Assembly: GCA_040881945.1 (NCBI GenBank)
Contig: JBBECF010000149.1
Span: forward strand, 1 to 17,299
Source of the DNA: JBBECF01 sp040881945
GTDB taxonomy: Bacteria; Pseudomonadota; Alphaproteobacteria; Dongiales; Dongiaceae
DNA: 17,299 bases
Direction of reading: 5' to 3'
The notes below the pieces were generated by a model. It did no database searches. It had not been told where the DNA came from and was given only the letters and a program-made list of their open reading frames with translations. Shown one piece after another: positions 6,892 to 15,050 of the stretch. The stretch's first letter is position 1, and every line of letters starts with the position of its first letter. Both the position numbers and the translations under genes were made by a program.

Positions 6892-7403
6892 TTAGACTCC
6901 GGCCCCGGCCCCGGCCCCGGAACCGGCCCCAGCCGCCCCGGCACCGGCACCGGCGCCACCACCGGCGTTGCCCGCGCCACCGGCGCCGCCCGCGCCGCCG
7001 CCGGCGTTCTGGCCGGCGTTCTGGCCGGCGTTCTGGCCGGCGTTCTGGCCGGCGNNNNNNNNNNNNNNNNNNNNNNNNNNNNNNNNNNNNNNNNNNNNNN
7101 NNNNNNNNNNNNNNNNNNNNNNNNNNNNNNNNNNNNNNNNNNNNNNNNNNNNNNGCCGGCGTTCTGGCCGGCGTTCTGGCCGGCGTTCTGGCCGGCGTTC
7201 TGGCCGGCGCCACCACCGGCACCGCAACCGGCACCGGTGCAACCGCCCGGCGGGTTAACGCCCGGCGCCACACCGGGCGCACCCGGCACACCGACGCCGG
7301 GATCGAGCACCACCAGCGGCGCGACGCCCTCCTCCGTCGGAAGGGCCGCGAGCTCGCACCCGGCGAGAGCCAGCGGAATCGCGAAAAGCCAAAGTCGTTT
7401 CAT
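6892..7403 (-). CDS. Repeat-rich lipoprotein with (AGQN)n tandem repeats, interrupted by assembly gap
   Basis: The start ATG 7403 is preceded by GAGGAGG at good spacing. The signal peptide MKRLWLFAIPLALAGC has a lipobox with Cys16, so the product is a lipoprotein. A Pro/Gly/Val linker follows, then AGQN repeats encoded by a 12-bp unit. The 100 N (7055-7154) fall inside this array. A run of 100 N is the usual placeholder for a gap of unknown length, and 100 is not compatible with the reading frame (a length of 2 mod 3 is needed). The apparent frameshift across the gap is therefore an artefact. Beyond it the same frame continues as AGQN repeats, then a Gly/Ala-rich tail to the stop at 6892-6894. 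True length is unknown. It is a paralogue of the lipoprotein at 9924-10385. No enzymatic domain is visible. Confidence 0.8.
7000..7209. repeat. 12-bp tandem repeat array, gap inside
   Basis: The plus-strand unit GCCGGCGTTCTG (QNAG on the coding strand) occurs in four perfect copies plus seven bases at 7000-7054, and again in four perfect copies plus seven bases at 7155-7209. The two flanks are identical over 55 bp. The assembler could not cross the array, so copy number is at least nine and probably more. Perfect unit identity indicates recent expansion or homogenisation. Confidence 0.95.
7055..7154. other. Assembly gap of 100 N
   Basis: Exactly 100 undetermined bases lie between two identical 55-bp repeat flanks. 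This is a scaffold gap of unknown true length, and reading frames across it are not meaningful. Confidence 0.98.
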
Positions 7404-7440
7404 GAACAACCTCCTCATCCATACCTTGTGCGCCCAAACG

Positions 7441-7498
7441 TCGGCCGCCGCGGTCACTGCATCCTGCCGACCCTTCGTTCGCCGGCGCGCCGCCGGCC
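7441..7498 (-). promoter_or_regulatory. Conserved leader block upstream of lipoprotein 1
   Basis: On the minus strand this reads GGCCG-N5-GCGCCGGCG-N7-GGTCGGCAGGA, followed by a conserved stretch ending GACCGCGGCGGCCGA. The same blocks with identical N5 and N7 spacing occur upstream of lipoprotein 2. The block ends 37 nt before the start codon. GGTCG can pair with TGACC (one G-U) over an 11-nt loop, and the overlapping TCGGC can instead pair with the terminal GCCGA. An RNA element is possible, but it could also be a conserved DNA site. Confidence 0.5.
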
Positions 7499-7589
7499 AA
7501 CCCCGAATGGCATTCGTCTCTGCGCGCGGTAGGCGTGGCGAAGCAGTGCAACGTCCGTGCCAACGGGTCAATACGGCGGCGTGGGTGCG

Positions 7590-7607
7590 CCCCGCCTAGA
7601 AGCGGGG
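7590..7607 (-). terminator. Short stem-loop after the small secreted protein gene
   Basis: CCCCGC/GCGGGG pair over a 6-nt loop, beginning 8 nt beyond the leftward stop at 7616. No U-run follows, so it may act as a weak terminator or a 3'-end stabiliser. Confidence 0.4.
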
Positions 7608-7615
7608 ACCGGACG

Positions 7616-7951
7616 CTAAAAGTTGGGACGGGTCGCGGCGCCGACCAGGTTGAAGCCCATGGTGCCGACGGCGGGACCCGGCCGCGGCGCCGCCACTTCC
7701 AGACCGCCGACCGTGATGTTGTGGGCGCGCATGCCGGCGACCGCACTGCCGGCGTTGTCGGCGAAGGGAAAGACGAGGACCGACTCGTCGGATTCGAGCT
7801 GGCGGCCGCTGGTCGCCGCCAGGGTATCCGCGGATAACGCCTGGCCGTCGCCGCCGAGCACCGACGGCTCGTCGCCGGCGGCCCAGCCCGGTACGCCCGC
7901 AAGCCCGAGAGCCGCGACGCAAGCGATTGAACGAACGATGCGCCCGGTCAT
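7616..7951 (-). CDS. Small secreted protein of unknown function
   Basis: This 111-residue protein starts at ATG 7951; a Shine-Dalgarno sequence is weak. Residues 1-25 form a Sec signal peptide with positive MTGRIVR, hydrophobic core SIACVAALGLAGVPG, and WAA-G as the likely cleavage site. The mature part of about 86 residues contains LSADTLAATSGRQ and the valine-rich SVLVFPFADNAGSAVAGMRA, then an AAPRPGP linker and terminal ATRPNF. There are no cysteines after the signal and no recognised catalytic motif. The L-x(4)-L-x(3)-GR pattern is loosely reminiscent of short secreted alphaproteobacterial proteins; this is a weak resemblance. It lies upstream of lipoprotein 1 on the same strand (212-bp gap, with a stem-loop after its stop) and diverges from the HugZ-like gene. 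Confidence 0.65.
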   Translation of the reverse strand: MTGRIVRSIACVAALGLAGVPGWAAGDEPSVLGGDGQALSADTLAATSGRQLESDESVLVFPFADNAGSAVAGMRAHNITVGGLEVAAPRPGPAVGTMGFNLVGAATRPNF

Positions 7952-8084
7952 TGTCTAGGCCCCGTGATCGTTGCGGTTTCGCGGAGGCGGCGCCTCTAGG
8001 CGAATTCGTTGCACAATTTAGACCACAATCGGCGGCGGCCGGCAACCGTTGACGGGCCGCGCCTGCTGTTCCACTACTGCGCCC

Positions 8085-8828
8085 ATGACCGCCGCCGATC
8101 TCGCCCCGGCCGCCCTGGCCCGTCGCCTGCTGCGCGCGGCGGACCGAGCCGCCCTGGGAAGCACGCTGGCGGACCCCGTCGCCATCGGCGGGCCCTACGT
8201 TTCGCTCGTGCTGCTGGCCACCGACCATGACGCCGCGCCGCTGCTGCTGCTCTCCGACCTCGCCGAACACAGCAAGAACATCGCCGCCGACCCGCGCGTC
8301 GCCCTGCTGATCGACGGCACCGCCGGCCTGCCCGACCCGCTGGCCGGCCCGCGGGTCACGCTGCTCGGCGAAGCCCGCAGGAGCACCGAGCCGGGCAGGC
8401 GGGCGCGCTTCCTCGCCCGCCACCCGGCCGCCGCCGACTATGCCGGCTTCAAGGACTTCAACCTGTACCGGGTCGAAACCGCGCGCGCCCATCTGGTCGC
8501 CGGCTTCGGCCGCATCCATTGGATCGCCGGCGAGGCGCTGCGCGCTGCCGCGGCCCCGGCGCTGGCCGCGGCCGAAGCCGGGATCGTCGAGCACATGAAT
8601 GCGGACCACGCCGCCGCCCTCGACCTCATGGTCAGGGCCTCCGCCGGCCGCCTGGGCGAGGGCTGGCGGATGACGGGGATCGACGCGGAAGGCTGCGACC
8701 TGCGCCGCGGCGGCGAGATCGCCCGCCTCGACTTCGCCGCCGCCGTGCGCGACCCCGAGGCGGCCCGCGCCGAGTTGATACGGCTGACACAGGAGGCGCG
8801 GACCATGTCATCGCGGAGCGGGGAATGA
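8085..8828 (+). CDS. HugZ-like haem/FMN split-barrel protein with DUF2470 domain
   Basis: This 247-residue protein resembles the HugZ branch of the pyridoxamine-5'-phosphate-oxidase-like family, which binds flavin or haem and is linked to haem breakdown or iron use. The N-terminal split barrel (about residues 10-150) contains YVSLVLLATDHDAAPLLLLS and DFNLYRVETARAHLVAGFG. The C-terminal DUF2470-type domain begins EAGIVEHMNADHAAALDLM, with His170 and His175 in EHMNADH. ATG 8085 is chosen because it fits the usual family start (TAADLAPAALARRLL); a TTG at 8049 is possible. No strong Shine-Dalgarno sequence precedes it. Its stop overlaps the start of the reductase gene by 4 nt (ATGA), implying translational coupling. 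Whether it degrades haem cannot be told from sequence. Confidence 0.85.
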   Translation: MTAADLAPAALARRLLRAADRAALGSTLADPVAIGGPYVSLVLLATDHDAAPLLLLSDLAEHSKNIAADPRVALLIDGTAGLPDPLAGPRVTLLGEARRSTEPGRRARFLARHPAAADYAGFKDFNLYRVETARAHLVAGFGRIHWIAGEALRAAAAPALAAAEAGIVEHMNADHAAALDLMVRASAGRLGEGWRMTGIDAEGCDLRRGGEIARLDFAAAVRDPEAARAELIRLTQEARTMSSRSGE

Positions 8829-9856
8829 GCGCGGTCAACCGCCGGATCGTGCTGGCGGCGCGTCCGCACGGGGCGCCCAAGGAGACGGACTTCCGGCTCG
8901 TCGAGGGTCCGGTCCCGGCGCCCGGCGACGGCCAAGTGCTGTGCCGGACGATCTACCTGTCCATCGACCCCTACATGCGCGGGCGGATGAACGAGGGGCC
9001 GTCCTACGCCGCGCCCGTCGAGATCGGGCAGCCGATGGTCGGCGGCACGGTCGGACAGGTGGTGAATTCCGGCCTGCCGGGCTTTGCGCCGGGGGACTTC
9101 GTCCTGGGCCGCGGCGGCTGGCAGGACTATTGGGCGGCGGACGGCGAGGCCTTGCGCCGGCTCGATCCCGCGACGGCGCCGATCTCGACCGCCCTCGGCG
9201 TGCTCGGCATGCCCGGCCTGACCGCCTATACCGGCCTGCTCGAGATCGGCCGCCCGCTTCCGGGCGAGACCCTGGTCGTGGCCGCCGCGGCGGGCGCGGT
9301 CGGCGCGATCGTCGGCCAGATCGCCAAGCTCAAGGGCTGCCGCACGGTCGGCGTCGCCGGTTCGCCGGCCAAGTGCGATTATGTCGTGAACGAGCTCGGC
9401 TTCGACGCCTGCGTCGATCATCGGTCGGCCGACTTCCCGATGGCGCTGCGCGCCGCCTGCCCGGACGGCATCGACATCTATTTCGAGAACGTCGGCGGCG
9501 CGGTCTTCGAGGCGGCGCTGGACCTGCTCAACGATTTCGCCCGCGTGCCGGTGTGCGGGCTGATCGCGCACTATAACGCCACCGAGCCGCCGCCCGGCCC
9601 GAACCTGGCGCCGAGGCTGATGCGTCAGGTTCTCGTCAAGCGCCTGACCGTGCGCGGCTTCATCGTCTTCGACTTCCACGACCGCGAGGCGGATTTCCTG
9701 CGCGAGGTCGGCGGCTGGCTGCGCGCGGGGCGGATCAAATACAAGGAAGACGTCGCGGTTGGGCTGGAGAACGCCCCCAGGGCGTTGATTGGCCAACTGC
9801 AGGGGCGCAATTTCGGCAAACTGCTCGTCCGCGTCGCCGACGACCCGACAGGCTGA
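8825..9856 (+). CDS. curA: NADP-dependent zinc-free MDR reductase (CurA/YncB-like)
   Basis: This 343-residue protein is a close match to the medium-chain dehydrogenase/reductase branch of E. coli CurA (YncB), leukotriene-B4 dehydrogenase and related alkenal/enone reductases. These reduce conjugated C=C bonds with NADPH and lack catalytic zinc. Recognisable segments are LAARPHGAP (near residue 10), YLSIDPYMRGRM, MVGGTVGQVV, LGVLGMPGLTAYTGLL, the nucleotide-binding loop AAAAGAVGAIVGQIAKLKG (153-171), DIYFENVGG, PVCGLIAHYNAT and the terminal GRNFGKLLVRVADD. Length equals the family norm. ATG 8825 overlaps the HugZ-like stop by 4 nt, so the two are an operon. The natural substrate is unknown; the symbol reflects similarity to CurA, not proven curcumin reduction. 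Confidence 0.92.
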   Translation: MSAVNRRIVLAARPHGAPKETDFRLVEGPVPAPGDGQVLCRTIYLSIDPYMRGRMNEGPSYAAPVEIGQPMVGGTVGQVVNSGLPGFAPGDFVLGRGGWQDYWAADGEALRRLDPATAPISTALGVLGMPGLTAYTGLLEIGRPLPGETLVVAAAAGAVGAIVGQIAKLKGCRTVGVAGSPAKCDYVVNELGFDACVDHRSADFPMALRAACPDGIDIYFENVGGAVFEAALDLLNDFARVPVCGLIAHYNATEPPPGPNLAPRLMRQVLVKRLTVRGFIVFDFHDREADFLREVGGWLRAGRIKYKEDVAVGLENAPRALIGQLQGRNFGKLLVRVADDPTG

Positions 9857-9923
9857 ACACCGCCGCGCCGGTTATGCCCGCGCAGAGCCGCCGCGAAAAT
9901 CAACCCAGCGGCCCGTGGACCGT

Positions 9924-10385
9924 CTAGTTGAGGCCGGCCCTGTTGTTTCCGGCACCAAAGCCAGCGGTGGAACCACCGTCACCGGCGTCGGGGTTCGCAC
10001 CGCCCTCGCCGCCCCCGCCGCCGCCTATACCGCCAGCACCGCCGGTATTGCCAGCACCGCTGTTGTCGCCGGCACCGCTGTTGTCGCCGGCACCGCTGTT
10101 GTCGCCGGCACCGCTGTTGTCACCGGCACCGCTGTTGTCACCGGCACCGCTGTTGTCGCCGGCACCGCCGCCATTCCCGTCACCGCCGCCGTCGCCATTG
10201 CCATCGCCGTCGCCGTTGCCATCCCCGTCGCCGTCACCGTCGGAAGGGGTTCCACCGCCCCCCACGCCGCCAACCGCACCCGGGTCGCTCACCGCCACCG
10301 ACGCCGTGTCTTCCTCGAGGGGCAGGAGCGCCATCTGGCAACCGGCGAGCAACAGCGGAATGGCCAAGAGCCCGACTTTGTTCAT
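9924..10385 (-). CDS. Repeat-rich lipoprotein with Asp/Gly tract and (GDNSGA)6
   Basis: This 153-residue lipoprotein starts at ATG 10385 with GGAGGAGG at 7-nt spacing. The signal peptide MNKVGLLAIPLLLAGC has a lipobox with Cys16, exactly as in lipoprotein 1 at 6892-7403. The post-lipobox stretches are also alike (ELAALPTEEG there, QMALLPLEED here). A Gly-rich linker precedes an Asp/Gly/Asn tract (residues about 51-75; DGDGDGDGNGDGDGNGDG) resembling calcium-binding DxDxDG repeats, then six GDNSGA hexapeptides, a Gly-rich segment and terminal FGAGNNRAGLN. No enzyme domain is seen. Likely roles are surface-exposed, flexible or ion-binding, but this is inference. A conserved 58-nt leader precedes it. 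A longer in-frame start at 10469 is rejected in favour of the signal peptide and ribosome-binding site. Confidence 0.85.
   Translation of the reverse strand: MNKVGLLAIPLLLAGCQMALLPLEEDTASVAVSDPGAVGGVGGGGTPSDGDGDGDGNGDGDGNGDGGGDGNGGGAGDNSGAGDNSGAGDNSGAGDNSGAGDNSGAGDNSGAGNTGGAGGIGGGGGGEGGANPDAGDGGSTAGFGAGNNRAGLN
10053..10160. repeat. 18-bp tandem repeat, six copies
   Basis: Six copies of an 18-bp unit (GCACCGCTGTTGTCGCCG and variants with an internal ACCG instead of GCCG) encode six GDNSGA hexapeptides. The substitutions between copies that I can see are synonymous, so the peptide is kept uniform. Confidence 0.92.
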
Positions 10386-10419
10386 GACCGATCCTCCTCC
10401 GCCCCCTCGGGCCTGACTT

Positions 10420-10477
10420 TCGGCCGCCGCGGTCGCCGCGTCCTGCCGACCGGCATTGCGCCGGCGCAACTACGGCC
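10420..10477 (-). promoter_or_regulatory. Conserved leader block upstream of lipoprotein 2
   Basis: This reads GGCCG-N5-GCGCCGGCG-N7-GGTCGGCAGGA on the minus strand and ends GACCGCGGCGGCCGA. Its terminal 32 nt differ from the block at 7441-7472 at only three positions. It ends 34 nt before the start codon. GGTCG pairs with CGACC over an 11-nt loop; the equivalent pair in copy 1 keeps pairing through a G-U. The alternative pairing TCGGC with GCCGA overlaps the first, so two exclusive folds are possible. Confidence 0.5.
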
Positions 10478-10505
10478 GGCCCCGGTCGCTCCGCGCGGGG
10501 GGAGT

Positions 10506-10529
10506 GGTTTACAATGCAACCTTTGTACC
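10506..10529 (-). promoter_or_regulatory. AT-rich inverted repeat, possible promoter or operator of lipoprotein 2
   Basis: GGTTTACAA and TTGTACC are imperfectly inverted around TGCAACCT, about 120 nt upstream of the lipoprotein start, and this is the only AT-rich patch in the interval. Read leftward, TTAACC and CATTGT at 17-nt spacing are weak sigma-70 hexamers. No equivalent was found upstream of lipoprotein 1. Confidence 0.3.
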
Positions 10530-10582
10530 AAGAGGTTAAGGCTGACGCCGGCGTCGCCCGCGCCGGGGCCGCAGGCGCCGCC

Positions 10583-13390
<2,808 letters not shown>

Positions 13391-13426
13391 GACCAACCTG
13401 CGGAGGCAGTCCGACAGCACTTCCCA

Positions 13427-13643
13427 TCAATCCGACTCGAAGAGCGCGCGTGGCAGACCCGACTGTCGGATGATGGATTGCAACGTACCGAACCTGATTT
13501 CTCGATGGTCCGGAACGGGCACCGTTGTTGTCGTTCCTTCCAGCTTCCTCTGCATCACGATATGGCTGCCGCGCCTCGGCGAAACCGTGTTCGGCCAGAA
13601 TCCGACAGACCTCGCGGCCGGACAGGATTCGAAGCTTACCCAA
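13427..13643 (-). pseudogene. hicA: HicA-type toxin gene, frameshifted
   Basis: Reading starts at TTG 13643, overlapping the hicB stop by 8 nt, and gives GKLRILSGREVCRILAEHGFAEARQ. The next frame then carries RGSHIVMQRKLEGTTTTVPVPD and continues to LPRALFESD and a stop at 13427-13429. The two parts together form a normal HicA toxin of about 74 residues, including the GSH histidine of the dsRNA-binding-like mRNA interferase fold. The break falls at 13566-13573 (CGCGGCAG on the coding strand). A second tandem copy of those 8 bases would restore EARQRGSHI, so loss of one 8-bp repeat explains the shift exactly. The unshifted frame runs on to 13383 as nonsense. It is probably inactive in this strain, unless the shift is an assembly error. 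Confidence 0.85.
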
Positions 13644-13863
13644 CCGCGACCTCGAGGCGTGTCACGAACACCTCATTGTGCAGGCGGCTCTTGATCTCCG
13701 CCGGGCCGGCGGTCTCGAAGAAAAGTTCGAGGGCTTCTCGAAGGTTGTTGCGGGCCGCCTCGACGGTCTCGCCCTGACTGGCGATGTCCAATTCCGGACA
13801 GAGGGCGACGTACCCGTCGCCTTCGCGCTCGATGATGGCAGTCAACTGGTGCGTGCGTTTCAT
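13636..13863 (-). CDS. hicB: HicB-family antitoxin
   Basis: This 75-residue protein, MKRTHQLTAIIEREGDGYVA..., starts at ATG 13863. It is a compact HicB-like antitoxin: the partial RNase H-like fold signature EGDGYVALCPELDIASQGET is followed by VEAARNNLREALELFFE. It has no added C-terminal helix-turn-helix. HicB neutralises the HicA mRNA interferase by direct binding and often represses its own promoter. The gene comes before hicA, and their ends overlap by 8 nt, as in a translationally coupled toxin-antitoxin operon. Because hicA is frameshifted, this antitoxin may now be an orphan. A promoter-like block lies at 13889-13925. Confidence 0.9.
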   Translation of the reverse strand: MKRTHQLTAIIEREGDGYVALCPELDIASQGETVEAARNNLREALELFFETAGPAEIKSRLHNEVFVTRLEVAVG

Positions 13864-13888
13864 GCTTGGACTCCGATTCCGACCGGGT

Positions 13889-13925
13889 GGATGATACCCA
13901 TGGGCGGACGCGACAATCAACCGAT
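13889..13925 (-). promoter_or_regulatory. Promoter-like block upstream of hicB
   Basis: Read leftward, TTGATT (13920-13915) and TATCAT (13896-13891) are separated by 18 nt, a fair sigma-70 arrangement, ending 27 nt before the hicB ATG. The 37-nt block is 34/37 identical to 15014-15050, with the same hexamers and spacing. Confidence 0.5.
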
Positions 13926-13974
13926 TGTCCCGCTTCGGCAGGGCTATCGCATTTGGGCGCTGCATGCTTGCCCT

Positions 13975-14062
13975 TGCGTCCTTCGACAGGCTTGAGGCAC
14001 GAGGAGAAATCTTCGTGGCACAAAGAAAAACCCCTCATGGCTCTAGCCTGTCGAAGCACGCA
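13975..14062. repeat. REP-like inverted repeat, family B
   Basis: The left arm TGCGTCCTTCGACAGGCT (13975-13992) and right arm AGCCTGTCGAAGCACGCA (14045-14062) are complementary at 17 of 18 positions, and pairing continues inward imperfectly (TTGAGGCACGAGG against CCTCATGGCTCTA). CTTCGACAGGCTCAGG-type palindromes are, from memory, widespread intergenic elements in alphaproteobacteria and others. Only one copy is present in the window. Confidence 0.8.
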
Positions 14063-14157
14063 CAACTCTGATCCAGGTCTCCTTAAACGACCGCAGAGTG
14101 GTCAAATGCGATTCCCCTGCGGGTTCGGCACGATCCGCGACGAAGGCGCGTCGGCGA

Positions 14158-14703
14158 CTACGCAGGCTTCCTGCCGCGATCGTAGAGCCGATCGAAATAG
14201 GGCTCGAGGTCCTTCCATCCTTTGCCGAAATTGTCGATGGTCAAGAGGCCGGTGACGTTTTCGCCGTCGTCCGACAGCGGCGCCCGAAGGCTGGCGTAAT
14301 GCCGGCGCAGGCCGTCATGGGTGGTGAACACGATCTCGTAGGCATTCGGGGCCTTCGTGCGCACGACCTCGGCGTAATGCGCGTTGAGCAAATCCCTGTA
14401 GGCGGCGGGCCGCATGTCATCGACCGGCTTGTGCGCGATCTCCATGTTGTGCAGCGCGTAGAGGCCGGTCCCGGCCAACCCGAAACAGAAACTCTTGTCG
14501 GCGTTCACGCGAACCAATGTGATCCGGGGCAGCACCGGCTTCAGGCCGGCCGGGTCGATCTCGCGCCGGGGCGGCGCGAAGCGCGAACCGCGCAACCTGG
14601 TCCAGTAATCGAGGACGAAGCCGAGCTCGGGATAGCGCGGGTCGCCCAGCTCCAGCCGATGCGCAACGACGTCGGTGTCGCGGACGACGGTCACTTCGCT
14701 CAT
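14158..14703 (-). CDS. PAS-domain protein (PAS_5 type)
   Basis: This 181-residue protein has ATG 14703 preceded by GAGGAAG at 8-nt spacing. Nearly the whole length fits the single-domain PAS_5 family of alphaproteobacteria. Residues FVLDYWTRLRGSRFAPPRREIDP form the typical entry, LPRITLVRV and FCFGLAGTGL are core strands, and the ending is GLLTIDNFGKG. There is no kinase, GGDEF or DNA-binding output domain and no membrane segment, so it is a stand-alone cytoplasmic sensor-like module that would act by binding a partner. The ligand is unknown. It is downstream of the zinc-finger gene on the same strand with a 56-nt gap, so co-transcription is possible. Confidence 0.85.
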   Translation of the reverse strand: MSEVTVVRDTDVVAHRLELGDPRYPELGFVLDYWTRLRGSRFAPPRREIDPAGLKPVLPRITLVRVNADKSFCFGLAGTGLYALHNMEIAHKPVDDMRPAAYRDLLNAHYAEVVRTKAPNAYEIVFTTHDGLRRHYASLRAPLSDDGENVTGLLTIDNFGKGWKDLEPYFDRLYDRGRKPA

Positions 14704-14759
14704 GCGGGCTGCTTCCTCGGTCGCCCCCCGACGGGAGAGGCGGGGCCGCGGGGCGAAGT

Positions 14760-14963
14760 CTAGACGAGGACGGTTGACGATTGTTTAACCGGGCCGGCCG
14801 CCGCGGGCGCCGGCTTCAGGACGAAGCGGCGGCTGCAATACGGGCAGTCGATGGCGCCGTCCTTGCCGATATGCAGATAGACCAGGGGATGGCCGAGGGC
14901 GCCGCCGCCGCCGTCGCAGCCGACGACCTCGGAGTCGACGCGAATGATCTCGGCAGGTTCCAT
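14760..14963 (-). CDS. CHCC-type zinc-finger protein (NDUFS6-like)
   Basis: This 67-residue protein has a probable zinc site Cys16, His25, Cys40, Cys43 in GCDGGGGALGHP and DCPYCSRRFVL, as in the zf-CHCC family. This family includes the complex I accessory subunit NDUFS6 in mitochondria and small stand-alone proteins in alphaproteobacteria. ATG 14963 is chosen because the family begins just before the EIIRV strand; longer in-frame starts would add an arginine-rich extension read from the promoter. The C-terminal tail APAAAGPVKQSSTVLV is low-complexity. A respiratory complex I role is known for homologues and only inferred here. It diverges from the ABC ATPase gene. Confidence 0.9.
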   Translation of the reverse strand: MEPAEIIRVDSEVVGCDGGGGALGHPLVYLHIGKDGAIDCPYCSRRFVLKPAPAAAGPVKQSSTVLV

Positions 14964-15013
14964 GGCCCGGCTCGCCCTTCGCCCGGCCGGGGACATTGAC
15001 CGCCGGGCGGGGC

Positions 15014-15050
15014 GGATGATACGCATGGGCGAAGGCGACAATCAACCGAT
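15014..15050 (-). promoter_or_regulatory. Promoter-like block upstream of the zinc-finger gene
   Basis: Read leftward, TTGATT (15045-15040) and TATCAT (15021-15016) are spaced by 18 nt, as in the hicB block. The 5' leader to ATG 14963 would be about 45 nt. On the other strand the same block includes in-frame ATG codons at 15016 and 15025 and the proposed ABC ATPase start at 15049. Confidence 0.5.

Larger units (their letters stand above)
13864..14157. other. Intergenic interval between hicB and the PAS gene
   Basis: This 294-bp interval holds the promoter-like block for hicB and a REP-like element (both listed). The remainder (14063-14157) shows no coding bias. No clear terminator for the leftward PAS gene is visible beyond the REP-like hairpin itself. 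Confidence 0.5.

Noticed and set aside
7000..7209. CRISPR-like array
   Set aside because: Units of 12 bp are directly contiguous with no spacers and keep a reading frame; no cas genes are nearby.
10053..10160. CRISPR-like array in lipoprotein 2
   Set aside because: Contiguous 18-bp coding repeats with synonymous variation, no spacers.
10543..10556. GACGCCGGCGTC palindrome as a polA terminator
   Set aside because: It is a perfect palindrome without a loop and has no U-tract, about 30 nt beyond the stop; this is expected by chance in such GC-rich DNA.
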